A stretch of 64,000 bases of DNA from Candidatus Melainabacteria bacterium MEL.A1 (GCA_001765415.1 CP017245.1:1612001-1676000); one strand, 5' to 3'. Positions 1 through 10,127 are shown, numbered from the stretch's first letter. Made by a program: numbers and translations. The notes: generated by a model from the letters alone, not told the origin.

Positions 1-70
1 TCATTCTGCAACTCCTGTTGTTGCAAAACCTGAAAAAACAGCATCTTTTAATTGGGCAATTGGTTATTAA
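1..70 (+). CDS. C-terminal end of an unidentified protein (partial)
   Basis: The frame starting at base 2 is open from the window edge and ends with TAA at 68-70, giving about 22 residues that finish in FNWAIGY. The fragment is too short to assign a family. The next possible ATG (74) lies three bases after this stop, which suggests it is co-transcribed with the following small gene. Confidence 0.5.
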   Translation, partial: HSATPVVAKPEKTASFNWAIGY

Positions 71-115
71 TATATGATTGATATAGTTGTGTATTGAGCC
101 TTTTTTATTGGCTTT

Positions 116-454
116 GTGATTATGGCAACTATTTTTTTTGTTTCAACGAAAGCTAGTGCTAAGATAATAAAACAGTATGGAAAGCCTATAGCTTATTTTG
201 CAACTCAAAAGTGTTGGAATACAGTTCCAATTCGTGGAACTTCTGTTAGGATGTATATTTATCCTGATTTTATAATTGTTTCTGACAATGGAAAAGATTA
301 TTTTTTAGATAAATCATTTAAAGATTTTAAGTTGTATGGATCTATTTTGATAAAAATATTTGAAGTAAAAGTTAGTGAAATAAAAACACTTCAAATCAAT
401 ATAACTTGGAAACAAGATAAAATGTTGAGAGAGTTTTTCGGAGTTGATGATTAA
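116..454 (+). CDS. Small membrane-anchored protein of unknown function; possible nonsense mutation near its start
   Basis: This 112-residue frame opens at GTG 116 (or ATG 122) with a hydrophobic stretch (MATIFFVS) followed by a soluble, lysine-rich beta-type region; I recognise no family. Neither start has a good ribosome site. A more natural start is ATG 74, just after the preceding gene's stop. From there the frame reads MIDIVVY, a TGA at 95-97, then AFFIGFVIMATIFFV, so one continuous membrane helix is broken only by the TGA. A Trp codon (TGG) there would restore it. The gene may therefore be a recent pseudogene, carry a sequencing error, or be reinitiated at 116/122. Confidence 0.5.
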   Translation: MIMATIFFVSTKASAKIIKQYGKPIAYFATQKCWNTVPIRGTSVRMYIYPDFIIVSDNGKDYFLDKSFKDFKLYGSILIKIFEVKVSEIKTLQINITWKQDKMLREFFGVDD

Positions 455-462
455 AATGTTTA

Positions 463-501
463 ACTAAAGTATGAACTTTCCCATACTAAAGTATGAACTT
501 T
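463..501 (+). repeat. 17-bp direct repeat upstream of the HD-GYP gene
   Basis: The sequence actaaagtatgaacttt occurs at 463-479 and again at 485-501, start to start 22 bp (about two helical turns). It lies directly upstream of the sigma28-like promoter at 514-541. The spacing would suit cooperative binding of a regulator on one DNA face. That role is inference. Confidence 0.55.
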
Positions 502-513
502 TGTAAAATTTAT

Positions 514-541
514 TAAAGTTTTTTTCATAGTGTGCCGTAAG
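514..541 (+). promoter_or_regulatory. Sigma28 (FliA)-like promoter for the HD-GYP gene
   Basis: TAAAGTTT (514-521), a 12-bp spacer, then GCCGTAAG (534-541) closely resemble the FliA/SigD consensus (TAAA, about 15 bp, GCCGATAA). The distance to ATG 575 is 33 bp and a ribosome site (aagga, 563-567) lies between. A fliA-type gene is present at 11997-12824, and the same spacer is found at 54110-54137. Confidence 0.6.
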
Positions 542-574
542 TATAAATGAAGGCATGTATGTAAGGAAAATTTC

Positions 575-1825
575 ATGAAAAGAGAAGAAAATAATAATGG
601 TGTTTCACTGTTTTCACAGTCTGATTATTTGGTAGGTCAAGACCCCATTGAAGAAATTTTTGCACTTAACTTAGGTGATTTTATAGCTGAAAATCTTATT
701 TCTGAGGATTTGGCTAGAAAAATCGGTAATAACGTAAAAGATAAAAAAGCGGGTTTGATTAACCAATTGAAAGAATTGATTTCTATTTATTCTTTGCAAA
801 ATACTCTTTGTGTGTTGAGTTTTGACAAATCCGAAGAACACGCTATTTATACATCAATTGCACAATCTATAAGACAGATGTTGGAGCTTAAGGCATGCCA
901 TATTTATCTTGATAAAAATAATGAATTAGAACTTGTTGGAACTACTTCTAAAGTTACTAAAAAATATGCAGAAGATGAAACAACACCGATTGGAAAATCT
1001 TTTGTTTCAGGCGAAACTGTAGAGGAAGATGTTACAGTTGTTCCTATGCACTGTAATATTAAATCTACAGGTGTTATTGTATTGGAAAACGATACTCCTA
1101 TTAATAAAGAATATGTTGAGTTGGTTGAAAGTATTGCGGTGCTTTTCGCAACATCAATGACTTTGCAATCTCAAATTGATGATGCAAACAGGATTATTGA
1201 TGATGAACATTCTACGGTATCAGATTTACAACATATTAGAGCTGAATTGACCGCATTAATTGGTGATTTGTGCGATTATCAACAAAGTTTTGTTGAACAT
1301 TTGGCTTATGCAGTTGATACAAAGGGTCAATATAAAGTTTCGCATTCAAAAAATACTGCCAAATTGGCTCGTAAGATTTGTAAACAGTTAGGTTTGAATG
1401 AAAAAACTACTGATTTGATATATTATGCAGGTTTGTTGCAGAATATCGGTAAAATTGCAGTTCCTGAAAAATTGTTTGCGGCAAATGGAAAACTTTCTCC
1501 TGAAGAATTGAAATCAATTCAAGAGCATGCAGATTTTGGTGTTCATTTGTTGATGAATATTAACTTCTTATCAGAAGTTGTTCCATATATCACTTATCAA
1601 AAAGAAAGATATGACGGCTCTGGTGAGCCGGAAGGTTTGAAAGGTCAATCAATTCCGTTCGGTTCAAGAATTATTGCTGCTGCGGATGCTTACTGTGCCA
1701 TGACATCAGACAGACCTTATAGAAAGGCTATGCCGGTAGAAAAAGCACTAGAGATTATGCAAGCAGAAAGTGGCAAAAAATGGGATCCTGTTGTTGTTCA
1801 AGCTTTGGTTGAATGCGTTAAATAG
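575..1825 (+). CDS. GAF and degenerate HD-GYP domain protein
   Basis: This 416-residue soluble protein has a GAF-like sensor region at about residues 60-195, a linker helix, and an HD-GYP fold at about 240-416. HD-GYP proteins usually hydrolyse cyclic di-GMP through a bi- or trinuclear metal centre. Here the family HDIGKI motif reads QNIGKI (Q289, N290), the HHE motif reads YQKE, and GYP reads GEP; the SHS and EHADFG segments are kept. Several metal ligands are therefore missing, and I infer a non-catalytic binding or scaffold role. ATG 575 is preceded by aagga. The sigma28-like promoter suggests co-regulation with flagellar or motility genes. Confidence 0.85.
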   Translation: MKREENNNGVSLFSQSDYLVGQDPIEEIFALNLGDFIAENLISEDLARKIGNNVKDKKAGLINQLKELISIYSLQNTLCVLSFDKSEEHAIYTSIAQSIRQMLELKACHIYLDKNNELELVGTTSKVTKKYAEDETTPIGKSFVSGETVEEDVTVVPMHCNIKSTGVIVLENDTPINKEYVELVESIAVLFATSMTLQSQIDDANRIIDDEHSTVSDLQHIRAELTALIGDLCDYQQSFVEHLAYAVDTKGQYKVSHSKNTAKLARKICKQLGLNEKTTDLIYYAGLLQNIGKIAVPEKLFAANGKLSPEELKSIQEHADFGVHLLMNINFLSEVVPYITYQKERYDGSGEPEGLKGQSIPFGSRIIAAADAYCAMTSDRPYRKAMPVEKALEIMQAESGKKWDPVVVQALVECVK

Positions 1826-1893
1826 ATGCTAATATGTTTTGAGGCATAGATGCAAAGTCTGAATAAAGTAGCTGTGCTACTATATAGTTCTTT

Positions 1894-2012
1894 CTCGCCC
1901 TTTGGGGAGAGATTAGAATTTGTTAGTGAGCTATGGCGAACTTATAAATTCAAGAGAGAGGTGGAGTATCGCAAGATCGCGCAACAAGTGTGCGATGACA
2001 GATACTTGCAAT
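1894..2012 (+). repeat. Dispersed repeat block (CTCGCCC-TTGGGGAGAG type plus GCGCAACAAGTG type)
   Basis: Bases 1894-1950 match, with few changes, segments at 8404-8460, 18680-18740 and 35240-35295 (core ctcgccc, ttggggagag, then gtgagctaaagcgaacttat). The adjoining part (gcgcaacaagtgtgcgatgac, about 1981-2000) is the reverse complement of a repeat near 13061 and 34671. A 79-codon open frame crosses the block but is repeat-derived, so I do not call it a gene. Confidence 0.75.
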
Positions 2013-2016
2013 ATCT

Positions 2017-2310
2017 TTATTGCACTATGCTAAACGCTGTAATTTTTTCGATTGAAATATTTAACCAATCATATTTGAAACACATATAATCATTGCATTT
2101 ACAATCATCTTCTTCACAGGTGCAATAATCATTAAGTCTGCAAACAAGAGCGTTTTCTATAGTTATAAAATCATCATGGCATTCTTCGCATTTTCCTTCT
2201 GGAATGAAAATTTGTCCGTCGATTTTTAGATGATTTGTAAAAATAGTGATTTTATGAGTTCCGCTTTCTTCCACAATTTTGCTGATTGATTTGATTAAAT
2301 TTTTTGACAT
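2017..2310 (-). CDS. Small cysteine-rich protein of unknown function
   Basis: This is a 97-residue protein. A strong ribosome site (aaaggagata) lies just upstream of ATG 2310, so I consider it real although no family is recognised. The N-terminal half is lysine-rich and beta-like. The C-terminal half carries nine cysteines, in CEEC, then CRLNDYCTC and CEEDDCKCNDYMC, interleaved with aspartate and glutamate. The pattern suggests metal binding or a disulphide-rich knot; that is inference. It is transcribed divergently from gyrB and its 3' end abuts the repeat block. Confidence 0.7.
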   Translation of the reverse strand: MSKNLIKSISKIVEESGTHKITIFTNHLKIDGQIFIPEGKCEECHDDFITIENALVCRLNDYCTCEEDDCKCNDYMCFKYDWLNISIEKITAFSIVQ

Positions 2311-2397
2311 AAAAATATCTCCTTTAGGAAAATAGTTTAATTTATATGGATTAAAATTTTATTCCCCGATTTGGTAATGTTTACTTTTTTTCATAAA

Positions 2398-2427
2398 TTG
2401 GGCAAAAAAATATGTTTGTGTTACAAT
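2398..2427 (+). promoter_or_regulatory. Probable sigma70 promoter of gyrB
   Basis: TTGGGC (2398-2403), an 18-bp spacer and TACAAT (2422-2427) with an upstream TG (TGTTACAAT, extended -10). gyrB starts at 2466 with ribosome site aggggag. Confidence 0.45.
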
Positions 2428-2465
2428 ATATACAAGGGATAAGAGTAAATTAAGGGGAGAAATAA

Positions 2466-5009
<2,544 letters not shown>

Positions 5010-5044
5010 GAAGCAACAGCAGGCAAAGTTTTTGCAAATTTGTT

Positions 5045-5092
5045 AATTCAGTATGTTAAATTTATTAATTTGGCATACTGAATTTTATTTTG
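5045..5092 (+). terminator. Inverted repeat after gyrB, probable terminator
   Basis: A perfect 11-bp inverted repeat (aattcagtatg at 5045-5055, catactgaatt at 5074-5084) has an 18-base loop and is followed by ttttatttt. It is AT-rich, so a regulatory site is also possible. Confidence 0.5.
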
Positions 5093-5167
5093 CATGCTGA
5101 AAGAAGATTGCCTTCACGGAATTGGTGTCGGATGTTCGACAATTTATTTGTATTAATAAAACCTTTC

Positions 5168-5196
5168 TTGAACTCTTTTTTTGCTTGATGTATGAT
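5168..5196 (+). promoter_or_regulatory. Sigma70 promoter of adk
   Basis: TTGAAC (5168-5173), a 17-bp spacer and TATGAT (5191-5196) lie 40 bp upstream of the adk start. Confidence 0.65.
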
Positions 5197-5235
5197 TAAC
5201 TCATAAGTAGAGAAAAATGAAAGAGAGATTTTAAG

Positions 5236-5895
5236 ATGACAAAAAAAGAATTGATTTTTTTAGGACCACCGGCTTGTGGTAAAGGCACACAAACTAATAG
5301 ATTAGCAGAATATTTGAACTTTCCGCATGTTGATACAGGTTCTTTGTTAAGAGCTGAAATCAAAGGTGAAACCGAAGCAGGTAAAGAAGCAAAATCTTAT
5401 ATTGACAAAGGACAATTAGTCCCTGTTGAATTAGTTACAAGAATTATCAAAAACAGATTGTCAAAAGATGATTGCAAAAACGGCTATATTTTAGACGGTT
5501 TCCCTAGAAGTGTTGAACAAGCTGGCGAATTAGAAAAAATGAACGCTGAAATTGATAACGGCGAAGATACAAAATTTATTGCAGTTTACTTTGATATTGA
5601 TACAAGTATTTTGGTTGAAAGAATTGTCAATCGTCGTTCTTGCCCTGTTTGTGGTGAAATTTATAATCTTGAATTTAAACCACCAAAAACTGCAGGACAT
5701 TGCGATAAAGACGGTGCAGAACTTACTCAACGTAAAGATGATACAAGAGAAGTTGCTCAATCAAGATTTGATACTTATAACAAAGAAACAGCTCCATTAG
5801 TTGATTACTATACTAAGAAAGGTGTTTTGAAATCAATCGATGCAAACGGAACAATTGATGAAGTTTGGGAAAGATTGTTAGAAGTGATTAAATAA
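5236..5895 (+). CDS. adk: Adenylate kinase
   Basis: Interconverts AMP and ATP with two ADP. The P-loop reads GPPACGKGT, the AMP-binding region includes VDTGSLLR and DGFPRS, and the LID carries CPVC...HCDKDG, a zinc-type LID. At 219 residues it is the long (LID-containing) form. ATG 5236 follows gaaagagaga. It stands alone between its own promoter and a repeat-bearing gap, with map next downstream; adk-map adjacency is common in bacteria within the ribosomal-protein region, but no ribosomal genes are here. Confidence 0.96.
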   Translation: MTKKELIFLGPPACGKGTQTNRLAEYLNFPHVDTGSLLRAEIKGETEAGKEAKSYIDKGQLVPVELVTRIIKNRLSKDDCKNGYILDGFPRSVEQAGELEKMNAEIDNGEDTKFIAVYFDIDTSILVERIVNRRSCPVCGEIYNLEFKPPKTAGHCDKDGAELTQRKDDTREVAQSRFDTYNKETAPLVDYYTKKGVLKSIDANGTIDEVWERLLEVIK

Positions 5896-5986
5896 GTGAA
5901 TAGTGAGAGGTGAATAGCTCTTTATTGTTCGCAAAATCTTATGAGCGAAGCGAATGAAATGGACTATTCACTATTGACCATTCACT
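5896..5986 (+). repeat. Inverted pair of GTGAATR heptad repeats
   Basis: gtgaatagtgagaggtgaatag (5896-5917) is nearly the reverse complement of ctattcactattgaccattcac (5964-5985). The pair could fold as an imperfect 22-bp hairpin between adk and map. The same heptads recur at 8641, 12959, 27639, 28683, 34396 and 41421. Confidence 0.65.
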
Positions 5987-6003
5987 AAATAAAGAGGCTT
6001 ATT

Positions 6004-6756
6004 ATGATACATAAAAAATCACGTGATGAGATTAAAAGAATTAGACATGCTGGGCATATTGTTGCTCTTGTTCACAAAAAAATGAAAGAGGTTATTGAAC
6101 CAGGAATTAGTACAAAAGAATTGGATAGTATCGCACACGATATTATTAGAAAAGAACGTGCTATTCCGACTTTTTTGGGGTATCAAGGTTTTCCGGCATC
6201 AATTTGTGCATCTATTAACGAAAAAGTTGTTCATGGTATTCCACACGAAGACGAAATCGTTAAAGAGGGTGATATAATCAGTATTGATGTTGGTGCAACT
6301 TATGCAGGTATGGTCGGTGACGGTGCTTGGACTTATCCTGTTGGGAAAGTTAGCGACGAATGCCAAAGATTGCTAAAAGCGACAGAAGAAGCACTATTTG
6401 CAGGTATTGCACAAATGAAAGCCGGTAATGTTTTGGATGATGTTTCCGGTGCGGTTGAAGCGGTTGCAGTTAGGGAAAAACTTGGTATTGTTCGTCAATA
6501 TGGCGGACATGGAGTTGGTCATGAAATGCACGAGGAACCGTTCTTGTTTAACTATAAAGTTGGTGACAGAACTTTATTAAAACCTGGTTATGCAATTGCA
6601 ATTGAGCCAATGCTAAATTTGGGTTGTGATGAAGTTGAAGTTGCTGATGATGAATGGACAGTAAGTACGGTTGACAAAAAGCCTTCTGCGCACTTTGAGC
6701 ATTCTGTTCTTGTTACAGACGATGAACCGATAATTATTACACAATTGATGGAGTAA
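6004..6756 (+). CDS. map: Type I methionine aminopeptidase
   Basis: Removes the initiator methionine from nascent proteins using a dinuclear metal site. The pita-bread fold motifs are present: SIDVG and GDGAW (Asp ligands), GGHGVGHEMHE (His), IEPML (Glu) and FEHSVLVT (final Glu). The 250 residues match the short bacterial form without an N-terminal zinc finger. The start ATG 6004 has agagg upstream. The following gene begins seven bases after its stop and probably shares the transcript. Confidence 0.96.
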   Translation: MIHKKSRDEIKRIRHAGHIVALVHKKMKEVIEPGISTKELDSIAHDIIRKERAIPTFLGYQGFPASICASINEKVVHGIPHEDEIVKEGDIISIDVGATYAGMVGDGAWTYPVGKVSDECQRLLKATEEALFAGIAQMKAGNVLDDVSGAVEAVAVREKLGIVRQYGGHGVGHEMHEEPFLFNYKVGDRTLLKPGYAIAIEPMLNLGCDEVEVADDEWTVSTVDKKPSAHFEHSVLVTDDEPIIITQLME

Positions 6757-6762
6757 AATTAC

Positions 6763-7395
6763 ATGAATTACTACATAGGTTTGTCTATGGCTGCTTCGTC
6801 AGGTATGGATAGTGGGGTTGCTGTTCTTGATGAGGACAACAACCTTATACTGGTTGATAAACTTTATACAATGAACGACGTAATGTTCTTTTTTGATAAT
6901 TACCCATCGTTGAAGTATTCAAAAATTTGTACATCGTTGGTTTGGGATAGAACTATGCTTAACGGTAAATGGCGAATACTTGGAAAACCTTATCAACAAG
7001 TTGCAACAAACAAATTAATTCCAAATCGTGATGGGTGGACACATCGATATTCAACTAGAGGTTGTGACTATTTTAAATCGTTGACAGAAAAAGGTATTGA
7101 AGTCAATCGTTTTGAACTCTATTTGACACGTCAAAGTTTGCATTTGGATTCTTGTTACAAGGAACGTTCACCTGCGGACTGCAAATTTTTGCAACAGACT
7201 TTGCGTTTAGAATGGGATTTGGATTTGCCAACAAATATGATGCCGATGGCGCAGTTAGAGGCGATTATTGGTGCAATTTTGGCGAAAGAAAATGCAAAAC
7301 ACCCTGAAAACATCAAAGTTGTTTCTAGTTTCAAGGACATGAACGTAATTGATGTTGTCAAAAATCCGAAAACATTGGATAGATTAGCGGTGTAA
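6763..7395 (+). CDS. Conserved hypothetical protein, possible RNase H-like fold (DUF429-like)
   Basis: This 210-residue soluble protein begins with YIGLSMAASSGMDSGVAVLD, a beta-hairpin pattern seen in RNase H-like or DUF429-like proteins. I cannot identify a full set of acidic catalytic residues, so the fold assignment is tentative. The C-terminal part is helical (MAQLEAIIGAILAKE). The start ATG lies 7 bases after the map stop; the ggag inside the map stop region serves as ribosome site, suggesting translational coupling. The link with map is positional only. Confidence 0.55.
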   Translation: MNYYIGLSMAASSGMDSGVAVLDEDNNLILVDKLYTMNDVMFFFDNYPSLKYSKICTSLVWDRTMLNGKWRILGKPYQQVATNKLIPNRDGWTHRYSTRGCDYFKSLTEKGIEVNRFELYLTRQSLHLDSCYKERSPADCKFLQQTLRLEWDLDLPTNMMPMAQLEAIIGAILAKENAKHPENIKVVSSFKDMNVIDVVKNPKTLDRLAV

Positions 7396-7437
7396 AATTA
7401 TAGGAAATATTAAATATATGTTTTTTATGGTGAAGTC

Positions 7438-7626
7438 ATGATATTAAAAAAAGAATTAGGCAAAAAAATACAAGAATAACGAAAATCAAAACGTATAACT
7501 CAGGATGTTTTGGCAGAACAAATTGGTATTGATCCTAAAAATGTTAGCAAAATAGAGAATGGAAACCATTTTCCATCAGCAGAAACTGCTGAACAAAATA
7601 TGATTTTAATCTCTGCTGCCGATTAG
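7438..7626 (+). pseudogene. XRE-family HTH regulator, pseudogene
   Basis: From ATG 7438 the frame reads MILKKELGKKIQE, a TAA at 7477-7479, then RKSKRITQDVLAEQIGIDPK followed by NVSKIENG, a clear Cro/XRE helix-turn-helix. A single T-to-A change of a Leu TTA would explain the stop. The frame then ends at TAG 7624-7626, inside the 3' end of the opposing gene, with no effector region. I read it as a decayed remnant. Confidence 0.75.
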
Positions 7627-8124
7627 GCTCAATGCAAGTCCTACTGCAGCCCCAATACCGGCTCCCCACCAGAATTTACTTCTTTTTATTTCTTTAAATG
7701 CAGAAGCACAAGTGTTATCCATTAAAGAAACATCTTTTTTGTAGTTTTTGAAATTTTTGCTAAAGTTATCTTTTAAAGATTTTACTTTTGCAGGATCTGA
7801 AACCTCTTTATCTAATTCAATACATTTTCTAGTAATCTCTTTAAGATCTTCATTTAATCCCATTTCTTGCAAAATCATTTTGCTTTCGGTTGAAACTTTG
7901 TCTTGTTCAACTTCTTTGGCAATGTTAGCTAGAGTTGCGATTTTGGCATTTGCTTCATCTTTTGTAATATCAAAAGCTCTTTGGACAAAAACATCTTTTT
8001 TAATTGGAAGATAATATGCGTTCATGCCGATTAAACTGCCTGCGATAGTTGCACCGATTTTCTTTTTCTTTGCTGCTGAAGGGGATGTTGGATAATATGC
8101 CATATTAGAATTAATTTCTGTCAT
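7606..8124 (-). CDS. Lineage-specific protein with C-terminal glycine-rich membrane segment
   Basis: This 172-residue protein has no recognised family. It has a small-residue patch near the N-terminus (IGATIAGSLIGMNAY), a helical, charged middle (about 50-140), and a C-terminal WWGAGIGAAVGLALSLIG segment typical of a glycine-zipper membrane helix. Its promoter shares the AGCAAAAAATATTTT element with the 49127-49990 and 52726-53169 genes, which are also lineage-specific orphans, so the three may be co-regulated. Confidence 0.6.
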   Translation of the reverse strand: MTEINSNMAYYPTSPSAAKKKKIGATIAGSLIGMNAYYLPIKKDVFVQRAFDITKDEANAKIATLANIAKEVEQDKVSTESKMILQEMGLNEDLKEITRKCIELDKEVSDPAKVKSLKDNFSKNFKNYKKDVSLMDNTCASAFKEIKRSKFWWGAGIGAAVGLALSLIGSRD

Positions 8125-8154
8125 GTTTTTGCCTCATAAATTTAATTTGTTGAC

Positions 8155-8185
8155 ATATTAAGGTCCGTAAAAATATTTTTTGCTA
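8155..8185 (-). promoter_or_regulatory. AGCAAAAAAT-type promoter of the 7606-8124 gene
   Basis: On the minus strand TAGCAAAAAATATTTTT (8185-8169) is followed by TAATAT (8160-8155), 24 bp after the A of AGC. The same arrangement occurs at 50053-50024 and 52672-52702. Confidence 0.45.
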
Positions 8186-8191
8186 TTAATG

Positions 8192-8220
8192 TTGAAAAAC
8201 TTCAGAGAATCTGTTAAAAT
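8192..8220 (+). promoter_or_regulatory. Promoter of poly-G pilin locus 1
   Basis: TTGAAA (8192-8197), a 17-bp spacer, TAAAAT (8215-8220). The same hexamers and spacing occur before the other two poly-G pilin loci, together with the 5' UTR end agaggaatttttatgaaaa. Confidence 0.7.
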
Positions 8221-8335
8221 GATAATGTTGTTATTAGAACAGAGAGGAATTTTTATGAAAAAGAGATTGATGTCACAAGAGTTTGAAAAATTGAACAAAG
8301 CTCTATGTGGCGGATGGAACGGCACGTTCCTCGTC

Positions 8336-8345
8336 GGGGGGGGGG
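8336..8345 (+). repeat. Homopolymer run of ten G (locus 1)
   Basis: Ten consecutive G follow gtc at codon 28 from ATG 8255, in an otherwise very AT-rich genome. Equivalent runs occupy the same relative place at 13324-13333 and 35173-35181. Confidence 0.9.
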
Positions 8346-8403
8346 CAATAGTCTAAAACCCTCTCATAATCATGGTTTTAGCCTGATTGAAGCTTTTAAT
8401 AAT

Positions 8404-8682
8404 CTCGCCCCTTGGGGAGAGAAAAAATTTATTAGTGAGCTAAAGCGAACTTATAAATTTCATAGAGGGGTTAATAATAAACTGGATTGCCACGCTAACC
8501 AAACTAGAATATTATCAAAAGAATACAGTTTTGTTGCAGGTGACTACGTGCGTAGCACCGCTTGCAATGACGTGAAACGTCATACTGAGGACAACAGTCC
8601 GAAGTATCGCATGGTTGGAAAAATGAAAGGAATTATCTTTACCGATAAGGTCCACTCACATTTCACCACTCACCATTCACTT
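8404..8682 (+). repeat. Dispersed repeats inside pilin locus 1
   Basis: 8404-8460 is the CTCGCCCCTTGGGGAGAG element also seen at 1894, 18680 and 35240. Around 8541-8590 is a gactacgtgcgtagcaccgc type repeat also seen near 28893. 8641-8682 is the reverse complement of the GTGAATR heptad repeat. All are open in the pilin frame (for example HSHFTTHHSL). Confidence 0.7.
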
Positions 8683-9472
8683 AAACTGGCTGCCTTTACT
8701 CTTGCCGAAGGTGCTACGTACGTAGCCCATTGGAACAATTCTCGTAAAATAGCCTTTACATTGGCGGAGGTTTTAATCACTCTCGGTATTATCGGAGTTG
8801 TTGCAGCAATGACTATGCCTAGTCTAATTCAACATCATAGGGAAAAAGCTATGGTGACGAGTTTAGAAAAATTTGTTAGTACTATATCTCAGGCTGTTGA
8901 TCTTTATAAAGCTGATAATGAATGTGTAGACAGTATTTCCACTTGTGTTTCTTATATTAGTAAGGGCGATGAAAATTGTGAAAACTTTGCCCCAATTGCC
9001 GCTAAAATGAATGTTATTGCATCTGTTAAAAATGCTAACAAAAGTACTGCGGATTGGTTGCCAGACAAGGCTTAAAACTATTATGGAGAAGAACAAGAAG
9101 GTATATATGGCGGGGTTAGTAAGCGAAATATCGGAACTTGTGCTTATTTGTTGAATGATGGAACAACTTTTGCAGTAGATATTAATCCTACCAACTTTGA
9201 TATTATGGTTGATGTAAACGGTAAAAAATTGCCTAATCGAGTTGGACAAGATATTTTCCCGTTGTTAATCGGCGCAGATGCAAATTTTGTATATGCAGGT
9301 GTAACATCTGGAAATTCTAATAAAAATAAAGATGTTATTTTTTATCCTTTAGGAAGTGACTATAATGCTTTTAGAGGATTATGCAGGTACTATTACAGTG
9401 GAGGGTGTAATCCTTTAAATACAGATCCTACAAAAGAGCATGGTGCAAGTCCGACGGCGTATGTTTTAATGA

Positions 9473-10084
9473 CTAAAAAACTTCCGCCAAAATATTAATA
9501 ACGTCTTTGTGGATTTCTTCTATAGATTTTGTAGCATCAAGAACCTTAATTCTTTTAGGTTCTTGTTTTGCTAATTCTAAATAACCTTTTCTAACTCTAT
9601 TATGGAAATCAATTCCGGCACTTTCCATCCTATCTTTTTCTTTGCCGACACGCTTCATAGAAGTTTCTACATCAACATCAAAAACTAAAGTTAAATCCGG
9701 CTTTTTTCCATTTGTTGCAAGGTTATTCAACATATTAATTCTATCAATATTCAAGCCTCTGCCATAGCCTTGATATGCAACTGTTGAATCTATATGTCTG
9801 TCGCAAAGAACGATTTTCCCTTCTTTTACTGCAGGATTTACGATAATATCAATATTTTGCGCTCTATCAGCAAGGAATAAAAAGGATTCGCAACGGTCAG
9901 AAACTTCACCATCATAATTAAGAAGAATTTCTCTAACTTTTTCTCCCAATCCTTTGCCACCAGGTTCTCTAGTTAAAACAACTTCTTTCCCTTTTTTCTC
10001 AAAATATTCGGCTAACAATTTCATCTGAGTAGTTTTGCCACAACCGTCAGGCCCTTCAAAAGTAATAAATAATCCTTGCATCAT
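9473..10084 (-). CDS. tmk: Thymidylate kinase
   Basis: Phosphorylates dTMP to dTDP. The P-loop is FEGPDGCGKTTQ, the DRH motif (CDRHIDSTVAYQG) and REPGG are present, and the LID region follows. I start at ATG 10084 (second ATG immediately after), which has ggag seven bases upstream; a longer frame to 10114 would lack a ribosome site. About 203 residues is the normal size. Its 3' end overlaps the pilin pseudogene on the other strand, and it is divergent from the M16 gene. Confidence 0.95.
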   Translation of the reverse strand: MMQGLFITFEGPDGCGKTTQMKLLAEYFEKKGKEVVLTREPGGKGLGEKVREILLNYDGEVSDRCESFLFLADRAQNIDIIVNPAVKEGKIVLCDRHIDSTVAYQGYGRGLNIDRINMLNNLATNGKKPDLTLVFDVDVETSMKRVGKEKDRMESAGIDFHNRVRKGYLELAKQEPKRIKVLDATKSIEEIHKDVINILAEVF

Positions 10085-10127
10085 ATAATTTCTCCGTTTT
10101 TTCCATTTTAACACGAAATTGTATAAT

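Larger units (their letters stand above)
8255..9498 (+). pseudogene. Prepilin-like protein, poly-G locus 1: out of frame and with an internal stop
   Basis: Translation from ATG 8255 (ribosome site agagg) gives MKKRLMSQEFEKLNKALCGG..., reaches ten G at 8336-8345 and stops at TAA 8354. The pilin body lies one frame away and is open from at least 8305; 8 or 11 G would join them. After the G-run come 409 bp of repeat-derived but open sequence, then FTLAEG (8695) and, 60 bp later, the genuine FTLAEVLITLGIIG (8755). The pilin frame is cut by TAA at 9073-9075, then continues in the same frame (NYYGEEQEG...LLNDGTTFAVDI...VNGKKLPN) to 9498, a typical globular pilin end. With both defects I call it a pseudogene, or an OFF phase variant that has decayed. 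Its end overlaps tmk by 26 bp. Confidence 0.75.

Noticed and set aside
74-454. Recoding of TGA as tryptophan or selenocysteine
   Set aside because: The response regulator ends in TGA, other Trp codons are TGG, and no SECIS-like hairpin was evident after the TGA.
1850-2089. 79-codon open frame
   Set aside because: It is made of dispersed-repeat sequence (matching 8404, 18680, 35240) and has no ribosome site.
8305-8330. ATG 8305 as true start of pilin locus 1
   Set aside because: No ribosome site; the shared MKK start at 8255 has a strong one and is common to three loci. The frame upstream of the G-run at 8305 is probably fortuitous.
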